This document shows, one piece after another, positions 25,665 through 34,506 of a stretch of DNA of 64,000 bases. The notes below the pieces were generated by a model that ran no database searches, was not told where the DNA came from, and saw only the letters and a program-made list of their open reading frames with translations. This DNA comes from Chitinophaga oryziterrae (lineage in GTDB: Bacteria; Bacteroidota; Bacteroidia; Chitinophagales; Chitinophagaceae). The translations under genes and the position numbers were made by a program. The stretch's first letter is position 1, and every line of letters begins with the position of its first letter. The DNA is taken from assembly GCF_009758125.1 (NCBI RefSeq), contig NZ_WRXO01000011.1, positions 124,001 to 188,000 of the forward strand, written 5' to 3'.

Positions 25665-25829
25665 CGTACTATCAAAGCTGTAAAGCGTGAAAATGCGGCT
25701 AATGTTCCTGCCGCCAAAGCTGCTCCCAAAAAGGAGTTTAATGACGACAATAACAATACCCTGGAAGGGTATGATGAAAATGAATATGATAGTAAGGATA
25801 AAGCTGATGCAAAAAGGAAAAAGGGATAA
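25635..25829 (+). CDS. Small charged hypothetical protein
   Basis: A 64-residue hydrophilic ORF: basic N-terminal half (KKTTGAKRTIKAVKREN), then an acidic Asn/Asp/Glu stretch (FNDDNNNTLEGYDENEYD) and a KRKKG end. It has no signal peptide or known domain and is probably disordered. Either ATG 25635 or 25641 may be used; both lie in the loop of the inverted repeat. It starts 30 bp after the efflux operon and converges with the PAP2 gene. Whether it is expressed is unproven. Confidence 0.55.
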   Translation: MIMKKTTGAKRTIKAVKRENAANVPAAKAAPKKEFNDDNNNTLEGYDENEYDSKDKADAKRKKG

Positions 25830-25832
25830 CCC

Positions 25833-26672
25833 TTATTTCTTAGGAAGTAATACCAGCCCCAGACCGAATGTTTTCCACTCAGCATTATAATTAGGCATCA
25901 CCATTACATTCATAGATGATTTAGGGGCAAATACCTTTTGCAGTTTAGGATAAAGGAAATAAGCTGCTTTGGTGCTAAGGATACCAATACCGGCACCTGT
26001 TACCACATCACTCAGCCAGTGACGGTTATTATACATGCGCAATGCACCGGTAGTAGCGGCTGCCGCATAACCGGCAACACCATACCACGGACTTACATCT
26101 TTATATTCCATCCGCATAAATTCCGCTCCCATAAAGGCAGTGGCAGTATGGCCGGAAGGGAAGGAATTATAGGAACTGCCATCAGGCCTTAAAACGTGTG
26201 TACTGTTCTTCAGAATTCCTACTGTGCCGGACATCAGCAGGGTAGAAATACCCAGGATCATGGTACGGTCGCGGAAATTATGTTCTCCATGAATACCAGC
26301 CAGGTTCAATGCATATACACCCAGAGCCGGAGCATACTCCAGGTAATTGTCTATATGAGTAGAGAAATTCGGATGATCTTCCCTTAGCTCTGCTTTGGTA
26401 CTATGGTTCAGTGACTGAAGGGTAGGGTTCTTCAGCGCCCAGAATCCATAACTGATAAACAGAATGGGTACGGTCATACCCGCCACTGTAGGGCGATAAT
26501 CTTTCACTGCCGCAGGTCTTGTACGAAAAAGGTTCGTGTCAATAACCGGCCCTGCATGAATATAACTGGTATCAATTGTAGGTGGTAATGTGGTATCTGC
26601 AGGTAGGGATGAGGCAATGGCGGAATTCAGTATAAACAGTTGTAAGCAAAGTGTATATGATAGTATTTTCAT
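25833..26672 (-). CDS. PAP2-family membrane phosphatase
   Basis: A 279-residue protein with an N-terminal signal peptide (about 1-25) and several membrane helices. The phosphatidate-phosphatase signature is complete: KNSTHVLRP, PSGHTATAF with the catalytic-site His, and RMYNNRHWLSDVVTG with the nucleophilic His and Asp. Family members remove phosphate from lipid or polyprenyl phosphates at the envelope. Substrate here is unknown. It diverges from the fluoride channel gene and ends 3 bp from the small charged ORF. Confidence 0.9.
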   Translation of the reverse strand: MKILSYTLCLQLFILNSAIASSLPADTTLPPTIDTSYIHAGPVIDTNLFRTRPAAVKDYRPTVAGMTVPILFISYGFWALKNPTLQSLNHSTKAELREDHPNFSTHIDNYLEYAPALGVYALNLAGIHGEHNFRDRTMILGISTLLMSGTVGILKNSTHVLRPDGSSYNSFPSGHTATAFMGAEFMRMEYKDVSPWYGVAGYAAAATTGALRMYNNRHWLSDVVTGAGIGILSTKAAYFLYPKLQKVFAPKSSMNVMVMPNYNAEWKTFGLGLVLLPKK

Positions 26673-26767
26673 TTAGTACAGCTTGATTAAAGGCAAAATT
26701 GCAATAACATTCTAAAGACTTTCTGAAGATACACATAAGAAAATGTTAATCTTTAGCACTAACATGC

Positions 26768-26775
26768 TATATTTG
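26768..26775 (+). promoter_or_regulatory. -7 element of the fluoride-channel promoter
   Basis: A perfect TAnnTTTG box, TATATTTG, ends 11 nt before the riboswitch P1 stem, so transcription would begin almost at the aptamer. No clear -33 TTG is seen. Confidence 0.6.
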
Positions 26776-26785
26776 TCCCTATACC

Positions 26786-26850
26786 AGGAAATGGTGTCTT
26801 CCTGCACAAGAACCGTCCGGGCGCTCAAAAGCCGGTCTGATGGCGCCTAC
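26786..26850 (+). promoter_or_regulatory. Fluoride riboswitch (crcB motif)
   Basis: AGGAA (26786-26790) pairs with TTCCT (26799-26803) around ATGGTGTC, as in fluoride aptamers. After AACCG, a second stem closes and the conserved CTGATGGCGCCTAC (26837-26850) follows. GGTGTC (26793-26798) can pair with GGCGCC (26842-26847) to form the diagnostic pseudoknot. It sits directly upstream of a CLC-F fluoride exporter, the usual partner of this motif. Fluoride binding should raise expression. Confidence 0.88.
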
Positions 26851-26861
26851 AAATAGTAACG

Positions 26862-26892
26862 GATGCTGCTGTAAAGGAGCATCATATTTTTT
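26862..26892 (+). terminator. Expression-platform terminator of the fluoride riboswitch
   Basis: GATGCT (26862-26867) pairs with AGCATC (26878-26883) and is followed by ATATTTTTT. It lies between aptamer and start codon, so premature termination is the likely control mode. The 6-bp stem is weak, so the mechanism is inferred. Confidence 0.5.
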
Positions 26893-26903
26893 ATTTGTAG
26901 GTT

Positions 26904-28160
26904 ATGAGATCAATCAGACAGTCATTAGAACAATTCACGATCGCTTATCAGCTTATCCGCTGGACCATCATCATCATCCCCGTATCAATTATTGTAGGTT
27001 CACTGGTAGCCCTTTTCCTCTGGCTACTGGAATTCGTGACCCAATACCGCTATCATCATCTGTGGTTATTATATATCCTGCCCATAGCCGGTATAGGTAT
27101 CTATCTCATTTACAAGCTATTCGGTAAAAACTCCGAAGCGGGTAATAACCTCATCATGGATGAAATCCATCAACCGGGAGGAGGAGTACCTGCCCGTATG
27201 GCGCCTTTAGTATTGCTTACCACTGTCGTTACCCATCTTTTCGGGGGCTCTGCCGGCCGGGAAGGTACTGCTGTACAGATAGGCGGCAGTATGGCCCAGC
27301 TCCTGGCCCGCTGGATGCGCTTAAAGCCCGCCGATGTACGCATCCTGCTCATGACCGGGATAGCCGCGGGTTTCGGGGCTGTATTCGGTACCCCGCTTAC
27401 AGGGGCGGTATTTGCCCTGGAAGTGCTGGCTATTGGCGTTATCCGCTACGATGCCCTTATTCCCTGCCTGATCGCTGCCGTCTTCGCCGATTATGTATGC
27501 AGCGCCTGGGGCATCCATCATACCCATTACCAGATCTTATTTCGCGATCCCCAACATTTTGACCCCTTGTTACTGGCAAAGGTGATCATCTGTGGTGTGG
27601 CTTTCGGACTGGCCAGTTTCGCCTTCTCCACCTGCATACATAATATTAAAAAATATGCTAAACAGTATATCCGGCCCGCCTGGCTCATTCCTGTTGCAGG
27701 AGGTGTTATTATCATTGTACTCTGCCGGATACTGGGAACATATGATTACACAGGATTAGGTGTCACTTCTGCCGATCCTGCCGGTATCAGTATTATCAAT
27801 ACTTTTAAAGGCGGATATATCCCCGCCTGGGCATGGTTTTGGAAATTACTTTTCACGGCTGTCACACTGGGGATGGGATTTAAAGGAGGAGAGGTAACGC
27901 CCCTGTTCTTCATCGGTGCCACTTTGGGATATACATTGGCGGTAGTACTGGGCGCTCCCACAGACCTGTTCGCCGGCCTTGGTTTTATTGCAGTATTTGC
28001 AGGGGCCACTAATACGCCTATAGCCTGTACATTAATGGGAGTAGAACTTTTTGGCACGGAGCATGCACTGTATTTTGCCGTTGCCTGTTTTACGGCTTAC
28101 TATTTCAGCGGACATGCAGGTATTTACAGTGCACAGCGCATAGAAGTTTCAAAGAAATAA
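26904..28160 (+). CDS. CLC-F type fluoride/proton antiporter
   Basis: A 418-residue CLC channel/transporter of the fluoride-specific branch (often called EriC-F), which expels fluoride across the inner membrane. It has GGSAGREGTAVQIGG (gating-Glu region), the GxFxP counterpart replaced by GFKGGEVTPLFFIGATLG, a hallmark of CLC-F, and about ten hydrophobic helices. The fluoride riboswitch directly upstream supports the assignment. ATG 26904 follows the expression platform; no strong Shine-Dalgarno is seen. Confidence 0.93.
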   Translation: MRSIRQSLEQFTIAYQLIRWTIIIIPVSIIVGSLVALFLWLLEFVTQYRYHHLWLLYILPIAGIGIYLIYKLFGKNSEAGNNLIMDEIHQPGGGVPARMAPLVLLTTVVTHLFGGSAGREGTAVQIGGSMAQLLARWMRLKPADVRILLMTGIAAGFGAVFGTPLTGAVFALEVLAIGVIRYDALIPCLIAAVFADYVCSAWGIHHTHYQILFRDPQHFDPLLLAKVIICGVAFGLASFAFSTCIHNIKKYAKQYIRPAWLIPVAGGVIIIVLCRILGTYDYTGLGVTSADPAGISIINTFKGGYIPAWAWFWKLLFTAVTLGMGFKGGEVTPLFFIGATLGYTLAVVLGAPTDLFAGLGFIAVFAGATNTPIACTLMGVELFGTEHALYFAVACFTAYYFSGHAGIYSAQRIEVSKK

Positions 28161-28190
28161 TTTCATCTTCATATTAATTTGTTAAAACTC

Positions 28191-29141
28191 ATGAAAGCTA
28201 TTGCAGTTTCTAAATTTAAAGATGCTCCTGAAGTAATGGAGCTGCCTACCCCCACACTGAGACCAGGTACACTGTTAATACGTGTAGCCGCAGCAGGTAT
28301 CAATCCGTACGACTGGAAATTGATTGACGGTATCATGGATGGACATATGAAGCACCAGTTCCCGCTTATTATGGGCAATGATGCCGCCGGTACTGTGGAA
28401 GCAGTGGGAGAGGGAGTAACCCGTTTCAAAGCAGGTGATAATGTCTATGGTCAGTTTATCCATTCTCCTATTGGTGAAGGTGCCTATGCAGAATATGCCA
28501 TCGTACCGGAAAAGGCATTGATCTCAGGTACCCCTGAAAAAGCATCCATGCTGGAAGCTGCTGCAATACCTACTGCTGGTATGACGGCGCAGCAACTGAT
28601 AGAAAAATCAGGATTGAAACATGAACAGATCCTTTTACTGATAGGTGCTACCGGTGGAGTAGGTTCTTTTGTAACGCAACTGGCAACCATGCAGGGCATT
28701 TATGTCATTGCTACTGTAGGCGATGAAAAAGATGTTGAACGGGTGACTAAACTGGGTGCAAAAGAAACTATCAATTACAAAAAATTATCAGTAGAACAAC
28801 AGATAAAAACAAAATATCCTGATGGAGTAGATGGATTGATAGATGTGGCCAGTAACCCTGATGCATTTAAAACCATGAGCGGCTTAGTGAAAAAAGGCGG
28901 TGTTGCATTAACCACTACTTTTGTGGCTGATGATAATGACCTGAAAGAAAAAGGTCTTACCGGCGGTAACTTTGAAATGAAAGGTACTGTTGCTTCCCTG
29001 GACGCTTTAACAGATGCTGTGGATAGTGGCCTGCTACATGTGCCGGTAGAACAGGTAATTAGCCTGGATGAAGTACCGGCGGCAATTGCGTTGAGCCGTC
29101 AGGCAAAAGGCAAAGGGAAAACAGTGATAAAAATCAATTAA
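28191..29141 (+). CDS. Zinc-independent NADP-dependent MDR oxidoreductase
   Basis: A 316-residue medium-chain dehydrogenase of the quinone-oxidoreductase type. It has a GroES-like half (ending near 130), the nucleotide motif LIGATGGVGSFVTQLA (about 150-165) and no structural or catalytic zinc cysteines. It probably reduces quinones or enones with NADPH in the cytosol. ATG 28191 is chosen over an upstream in-frame TTG because MKAIAVSKF is the normal family start. It begins 31 bp after the CLC-F stop and may be partly co-transcribed. Confidence 0.87.
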   Translation: MKAIAVSKFKDAPEVMELPTPTLRPGTLLIRVAAAGINPYDWKLIDGIMDGHMKHQFPLIMGNDAAGTVEAVGEGVTRFKAGDNVYGQFIHSPIGEGAYAEYAIVPEKALISGTPEKASMLEAAAIPTAGMTAQQLIEKSGLKHEQILLLIGATGGVGSFVTQLATMQGIYVIATVGDEKDVERVTKLGAKETINYKKLSVEQQIKTKYPDGVDGLIDVASNPDAFKTMSGLVKKGGVALTTTFVADDNDLKEKGLTGGNFEMKGTVASLDALTDAVDSGLLHVPVEQVISLDEVPAAIALSRQAKGKGKTVIKIN

Positions 29142-29176
29142 AAATAAAGCGGGTGTATCATACACCCGCTTTATTT
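29142..29176. terminator. Strong bidirectional terminator
   Basis: A 16-bp perfect stem (29142-29157 with 29161-29176), loop TCA, T-rich on both strands. It separates the convergent oxidoreductase genes. Confidence 0.92.
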
Positions 29177-29182
29177 TATGAT

Positions 29183-30142
29183 TCAATCTTCCGTATAATC
29201 ACTTGCTATATTCAATTTCTCCAATGCTCCTGCATCTAAATTCAACTGCGTTGCTTTCATCAACTCATCCAGCTGTTCTGTTTTAGTCGCGCTTACAATA
29301 GGCGCTGTAATCCCTGCCCGCTGCACTAACCATGCAATGGCCACACTGGCCGGTGTTGTATGATAACTCTTCGCTACCTCATCCAGGGTATCTAAAATAT
29401 TCTGCCCGCGTTCATCTAAATAGCTCAGCGCATGTTGTCCGCGCGGACTCTTGGCCGCATCTTCTTTATTCCGGTATTTCCCACTCAGAAAACCACTGGC
29501 CAGCGAATAATAACTGATCACCCCCAATCCGTATTGTTGTGTAATAGGCTCATACTCTTTCTCAAATTTCTGACGCTTGTAGAGATTATATTCAGGCTGT
29601 AATGTCTCATACCTTGGATATCCATGCTGCTCGCTGGCATCCAGTGATAACAATAGCCTTTCAGGGCTCATATTGGAAGTGCCGATAACGCGGACCTTCC
29701 CCGCTTTGATCAGCTTCGAATATGCCTCCAGCGTAACTTCAACAGGAGTAGAAAGATCATCATAATGTGTCTGATAAAGATCTATATAATCGGTCTGTAA
29801 ACGACGCAAAGAATCCTCGATCGCTTTCTCAATATATTGCGGAGATAATCCTTTTTTATCAGGCGCCATTTCAGCACCCACTTTAGATGCAATCACCACC
29901 TTATCCCGTTGCCCGCTTTTCTTCAGCCATTTACCAATGATCGTTTCAGATTCTCCACCCTTATTACCCGGTACCCATCTGGAATACACGTCTGCCGTAT
30001 CTATCAGATTAAAACCTGCTGCCACAAATGCATCTAATAATTTAAATGATGTTGCTTCATCTGCTGTCCATCCAAAAACATTCCCGCCAAATGCCAATGG
30101 AGCTACCTTTAATTGAGATTTACCTAACTGTCTTTGTTCCAT
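29183..30142 (-). CDS. Aldo/keto reductase
   Basis: A 319-residue TIM-barrel NADPH oxidoreductase. The catalytic tetrad is recognisable: DTADVYSRW (Asp and Tyr), the SKVGAE lysine, and QTHYDDLSTP (His). IGTSNMSPERL and the C-terminal PIVSATKTEQLDELM cofactor region are typical. It belongs to the YghZ/general-stress AKR group; substrate is unknown. It diverges from the trehalose gene at 30372. Confidence 0.92.
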   Translation of the reverse strand: MEQRQLGKSQLKVAPLAFGGNVFGWTADEATSFKLLDAFVAAGFNLIDTADVYSRWVPGNKGGESETIIGKWLKKSGQRDKVVIASKVGAEMAPDKKGLSPQYIEKAIEDSLRRLQTDYIDLYQTHYDDLSTPVEVTLEAYSKLIKAGKVRVIGTSNMSPERLLLSLDASEQHGYPRYETLQPEYNLYKRQKFEKEYEPITQQYGLGVISYYSLASGFLSGKYRNKEDAAKSPRGQHALSYLDERGQNILDTLDEVAKSYHTTPASVAIAWLVQRAGITAPIVSATKTEQLDELMKATQLNLDAGALEKLNIASDYTED

Positions 30143-30371
30143 TATAAATGATTTAATTGCTTTATTGCCGCAAAAGGGATACCAGATATGACGTAAAAAA
30201 AATACCGTAACTTTGTGGCTCCTATCACATCCCTATTATCTGTACCAGCATAACCCGGGGGCAGTATTCTTTCCCGTACTAATTTAAGGAGCGTTTTTTG
30301 TAAGTGCATTCTATTATATAGAACAGGCATCGCTGATAGCTTTGATTTTTTGATTTAAAGACAACTGTATT
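30143..30371. promoter_or_regulatory. Divergent intergenic region upstream of the trehalose synthase gene
   Basis: It contains a perfect -7 box, TAACTTTG (30208-30215), in the direction of the trehalose gene and a TTCTAT-TAT-ATAGAA palindrome (30309-30323) 49 bp before its ATG that may be an operator. No gene is seen. Confidence 0.4.
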
Positions 30372-32543
30372 ATGAGTAAAACCATTATTGTATCTAACAG
30401 GCTGCCAGTAAAGATTACAGAAAAAGAGGGTGAGTACCTGTTAAATCCGAGTGAGGGTGGTTTGGCCACGGGGCTGGGCTCCATTTACAGGCAGGGGTAC
30501 AATATCTGGATAGGATGGCCCGGAATAGAAGTTCACGAAGATGCTCAACCCGGTATCAGAGAACAGTTAGGAGAGATGAACCTGATGCCGGTTTATCTGA
30601 CACAGGAAGAAATCAATAACTATTATGAGGGATTTTCTAATGAGGTATTGTGGCCTGTTTTCCACTATATGGCCGTTTATGCCCGATATGACCAGGTTTA
30701 CTGGGATTTTTATTACCAGGTAAACAGCAAGTTCAGAGACGCAATACTGGAGGTGGCAGAACCAGGAGATGTGATCTGGATTCACGACTACCAGTTATTA
30801 CTGTTACCGGGTATGGTCCGTACTTCTTTACCCGATGTAGCGATCGGTTATTTCCAGCATATCCCGTTCCCTTCTTTTGAATTATTCCGCTTAATACCCT
30901 GGCGTGCAGAAATACTGGAAGGTATGTTAGGCGCCGATTTATTGGGCTTTCATACCTTTGATGACAGTCACCATTTCCTGAATGCAGTTACCCGTTTGTT
31001 ACCGGTGAATGCTTCGTCTAACGTGGTACTCGTAAACGACAGGGCAGTAGTAGCTGAAACATTCCCGATGGGGATAGACAATAATAAATTTGAATTACTG
31101 TCCAGCGATCCTGAAGTATTAAAACAATTGGAAAGCTTACGCGAAAATTTCCAGCATACACATATGGTGCTGTCGATAGACCGGCTGGATTACAGCAAAG
31201 GTATCATTCAACGCCTGGACGCATTCGAATTGTTCCTGCAATTATACCCGGAATATATTGAGAAAGTAGTATTGTATATGATCGTTGTTCCTTCCAGGGA
31301 CACTGTTCCAAAATATAAAGAACTAAAGGAAACAATAGACAGGATCGTTGGTGGTATCAATGCGCGTTTCCGTACCATGAACTGGCACCCGATAAATTAT
31401 TTCTACCGTTCATTCCCGGTAGAAACATTATCTGCATTATACAACTTTGCCGATGTAGGACTGGTAACACCTATGCGCGATGGTATGAACCTCGTCAGTA
31501 AGGAATATATTGCCAGTCGTATCAATAATACAGGTGTGTTGATCCTCAGTGAAATGGCAGGCGCTTCCAAAGAACTCATAGATGCATTAATAGTGAACCC
31601 CAACAACATCGGGGCCATCGCACGCGCATTGTACGAAGCGCTGAACATGCCGGAAGAAGAACAGGCCCGTCGTATGAAGCCCATGCGGCAGGTAGTCTCC
31701 AAATTCAACATCGCTCACTGGGTAAAACTGTTCATGGCCCGCCTGCAGGAAGTAAAACTCATGCAGCAGTCCATGCTGGCCCGCCGTATGAGCCTCGACA
31801 TGCAGAAACATGTATCGAGAGATTATAAAGCAGGTGGCAAACGTGCTATTTTCCTGGATTACGATGGCACATTGGTGGGCTTCAATGCAGATATGGATGC
31901 GGCCTCGCCGGATAAGGATCTATACCAGTTATTAAAAGATCTGTCCGATGATCCGGCCAATCAGGTGGTCATGATCAGCGGACGTAACCATGAAACACTG
32001 GAGCAATGGATGGGACATCTGAATCTGGACCTGATTGCTGAACATGGTGCCTGGCAAAAGAAACAGGGTGAAGAATGGCAGAAGTTACCCGGACTCACAG
32101 ACCAATGGAAACAGGATATACTACCTATACTCGAAACATTTACAGACCGTACTCCTGGTTCTTTCATAGAAGAAAAGAGTTTCTCTCTGGTATGGCATTA
32201 TCGTAAAGTAGAATCCGGATTAGGTGAATTACGTGCCAATGAATTAATGAATACATTACGCTACTTCACCAGTGATATCGGATTACAATTACTACCCGGA
32301 GATAAAGTAATAGAGATAAAGAACGTAGAGATCAACAAAGGGAAAGCAACCCTGTCCTGGATCCAGGACAGGGAGTTTGGATTTAAACTGGCTATCGGTG
32401 ATGATTATACGGATGAAGATATCTTTAAAGCATTACCGCAGGATGCCGTTACTATTAAAGTAGGCAGCCAGGTATCTGCTGCTAAATATTATTTAAGGAA
32501 TTACCTGGAAGTGAGATCATTTTTGAGATCGCTGATCGCTTAA
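30372..32543 (+). CDS. otsAB: Trehalose-6-phosphate synthase/phosphatase fusion
   Basis: A 723-residue bifunctional enzyme. The GT20 domain (1 to about 470) joins UDP-glucose and glucose 6-phosphate; it has SNRLPVKI, GLATGLGSIY, WIHDYQLLLLPGMVR and the DRLDYSKGI loop. The HAD phosphatase domain (about 490-723) has motif I DYDGT (Asp496, Asp498), the SGRNHETLEQW cap region and GDDYTDEDIFK. Together they make trehalose in one chain, as expected for osmoprotection. It faces the convergent GH15 gene, with a terminator between. Confidence 0.95.
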   Translation: MSKTIIVSNRLPVKITEKEGEYLLNPSEGGLATGLGSIYRQGYNIWIGWPGIEVHEDAQPGIREQLGEMNLMPVYLTQEEINNYYEGFSNEVLWPVFHYMAVYARYDQVYWDFYYQVNSKFRDAILEVAEPGDVIWIHDYQLLLLPGMVRTSLPDVAIGYFQHIPFPSFELFRLIPWRAEILEGMLGADLLGFHTFDDSHHFLNAVTRLLPVNASSNVVLVNDRAVVAETFPMGIDNNKFELLSSDPEVLKQLESLRENFQHTHMVLSIDRLDYSKGIIQRLDAFELFLQLYPEYIEKVVLYMIVVPSRDTVPKYKELKETIDRIVGGINARFRTMNWHPINYFYRSFPVETLSALYNFADVGLVTPMRDGMNLVSKEYIASRINNTGVLILSEMAGASKELIDALIVNPNNIGAIARALYEALNMPEEEQARRMKPMRQVVSKFNIAHWVKLFMARLQEVKLMQQSMLARRMSLDMQKHVSRDYKAGGKRAIFLDYDGTLVGFNADMDAASPDKDLYQLLKDLSDDPANQVVMISGRNHETLEQWMGHLNLDLIAEHGAWQKKQGEEWQKLPGLTDQWKQDILPILETFTDRTPGSFIEEKSFSLVWHYRKVESGLGELRANELMNTLRYFTSDIGLQLLPGDKVIEIKNVEINKGKATLSWIQDREFGFKLAIGDDYTDEDIFKALPQDAVTIKVGSQVSAAKYYLRNYLEVRSFLRSLIA

Positions 32544-32544
32544 C

Positions 32545-32578
32545 AGAAGAAGCCCCCGGAATCCCGGGGGCTTCTTCT
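32545..32578. terminator. Bidirectional terminator between trehalose and GH15 genes
   Basis: A 15-bp perfect GC-rich stem (32545-32559 with 32564-32578), loop AATC. The minus-strand gene stop overlaps its edge. Confidence 0.88.
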
Positions 32579-34371
32579 TACTTCCTGTTCAACGTAAATA
32601 TCGGGAGGTCCAGTTTCATGGCGATCCTGTAAGCTGCATTCATCAATCCCACATGACTGTACGCCTGCGGGAAATTCCCCCACTGACTGCCATTCTCCTC
32701 ATCCACATCTTCACTGAATAATAACAGGTGATTGGAATATTTCATCAGGTTCTCAAACTCTTTCACCGCATCATCCAAACGCCCGACACAAGCCAGCGCT
32801 TCCACATACCAGAACGCACATACGAGGAACGTTGTTTTTGGCTTTCCGAAATCATCAGAATGAAGATATCTGTAAAACAATCCATTCGGCGTTTTCAGCT
32901 CCTGCTCCAGCGCAATCAGATGATCTTTTGCTCTTTCTGAAGTTGGGTCCAGGTAATTCATCATGATCAGCTGTAAAGTACTGGCATCCAGATGCTGACT
33001 GCCAGTTGCGTTGGTATACACTTTACGTACAGGATCATAACAGCTTTCTATATGCGCTGCCGCACGGTTTTTCAACGAAACAGCCCTTTCTTCCAGTTCT
33101 TTATTGCCGATAGTATGGGCCATTTTCTCCGCGGCAGAACAACCGGCCCACTGGAACAGGTTACTGTAACAATGAATATTGGCAAAATTGCGGAACTCCC
33201 ATATGCCCGCATCTTTTTCATCTATAGTATTCTCGATCTTATTCAACAGATATTCTATCCACCAGGTAGAATCCTTCCTTTCGGAGAATATAAAACGGTG
33301 ATCTGTATACAATGGCAGCATGGAAATTAACACCTGCCCGTAAATGTCGTTTTGTATATGCTCATAAGCCTGATTTCCGACCCTTACAGGCTGGTTGCCC
33401 ATATATCCATCCAGATGAGGTAAAATCTGCTCTGTGAGGTTCTTTTGGCCTGTTATACCATAAAGGGGCTGATACCTGTTATCTCCTGAAAAAGAAATAT
33501 CCGCTACATAGCTAAAATACTTCTCCATTTCTTCAAAATGACCAATATGGTTCAACGCCATAATTACATAGTAAGTATCCCGCAACCAGCAATAACGGTA
33601 ATCCCAGTTACGGCCGCTGCCCGGAGATTCCGGCAGACTGGTAGTACTGGCTGCAATAATGGCCCCGGTATCTTCGTACTGGTGGATCTTCAGCGCCAGG
33701 GCTGAACGGATCACGGCCGGCTGGTAAAAGTTGGCAATATTGGAGTGTTTGATCCAGGTACGCCAGTATTGGGTAGTTTCCCGCAGAAAAGTCTCTGCGG
33801 TACTGTTTAACGGGGCTTCCAGGGGATTCCCATAACTTAACAACAGGTACTTATCCTCATTGAGTACAAAGTATTCTCCTTCAAAAAGATAACTCATGGG
33901 GATGTTGGTAGTAAGCCGGATATTTTCCTCACAGCCCAGGAATTCTATATGATTGCTGCCCCGTTGTGCCCTCAGCTTACGGCCTCCATAGTCACATACC
34001 GGTTCACACTTCACTCTTACACGGGGAGTGCCTTCCAGCATCTCTATCTTACGGATCAGCATCAAAGGCTTAAAATAGCGCTCATACTGATAAAAGCGTG
34101 GTGCATAATCTATGATCCTGTATTTACCAGTCGTACTGGTGATCTCCGTACACAATACATTCGTATTTTCCAGGTAATACTGTTTCGATGTATACGTATC
34201 CGCCGGCAGTATGGAAAATTCCCCGCCCTTGTTCTTATCCAGCATACCGCCGAAAACAAAGCTGCTATCCATGCGGGGCCAGCAAAGCCAGTCGATATTC
34301 GTATTCATATTAACGTGCGCCAGGTAGGCACAATTCCCAATGAGACCCGTCTGATAGGTATGTCTTTCCAT
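32578..34371 (-). CDS. Glycoside hydrolase family 15 protein (glucoamylase/trehalase-like)
   Basis: A 597-residue protein lacking a signal peptide. It has the small N-terminal GH15 domain (GLIGNCAYLAHVNMNTNIDWLCWP) and an (alpha/alpha)6 barrel with the signature GSGRNWDYRYCWLRDTYYVIMAL (about 257-279). Cytosolic GH15 enzymes include trehalases and glucoamylases. Its position facing a trehalose synthase favours trehalose hydrolysis, but that is an inference from context. Its divergent neighbour is the AsmA-like gene. Confidence 0.88.
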   Translation of the reverse strand: MERHTYQTGLIGNCAYLAHVNMNTNIDWLCWPRMDSSFVFGGMLDKNKGGEFSILPADTYTSKQYYLENTNVLCTEITSTTGKYRIIDYAPRFYQYERYFKPLMLIRKIEMLEGTPRVRVKCEPVCDYGGRKLRAQRGSNHIEFLGCEENIRLTTNIPMSYLFEGEYFVLNEDKYLLLSYGNPLEAPLNSTAETFLRETTQYWRTWIKHSNIANFYQPAVIRSALALKIHQYEDTGAIIAASTTSLPESPGSGRNWDYRYCWLRDTYYVIMALNHIGHFEEMEKYFSYVADISFSGDNRYQPLYGITGQKNLTEQILPHLDGYMGNQPVRVGNQAYEHIQNDIYGQVLISMLPLYTDHRFIFSERKDSTWWIEYLLNKIENTIDEKDAGIWEFRNFANIHCYSNLFQWAGCSAAEKMAHTIGNKELEERAVSLKNRAAAHIESCYDPVRKVYTNATGSQHLDASTLQLIMMNYLDPTSERAKDHLIALEQELKTPNGLFYRYLHSDDFGKPKTTFLVCAFWYVEALACVGRLDDAVKEFENLMKYSNHLLLFSEDVDEENGSQWGNFPQAYSHVGLMNAAYRIAMKLDLPIFTLNRK

Positions 34372-34441
34372 AACTGAGTAGTTCCGTTTAATACATTTGT
34401 CCGCTGCAATCGTTCAATCTTTACGCAAAAGCCATTCCAAC

Positions 34442-34449
34442 TAACTTTG
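34442..34449 (+). promoter_or_regulatory. -7 promoter element of the AsmA-like gene
   Basis: A perfect TAnnTTTG box, TAACTTTG, lies 57 bp before ATG 34507. It predicts transcription starting inside the longer open frame and so supports the downstream start. Confidence 0.5.
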
Positions 34450-34506
34450 TTTTCAATTGTTTTAACATCTTATAAATCAAATGCTTCTTTTTTCGTAAAT
34501 TTCAAT

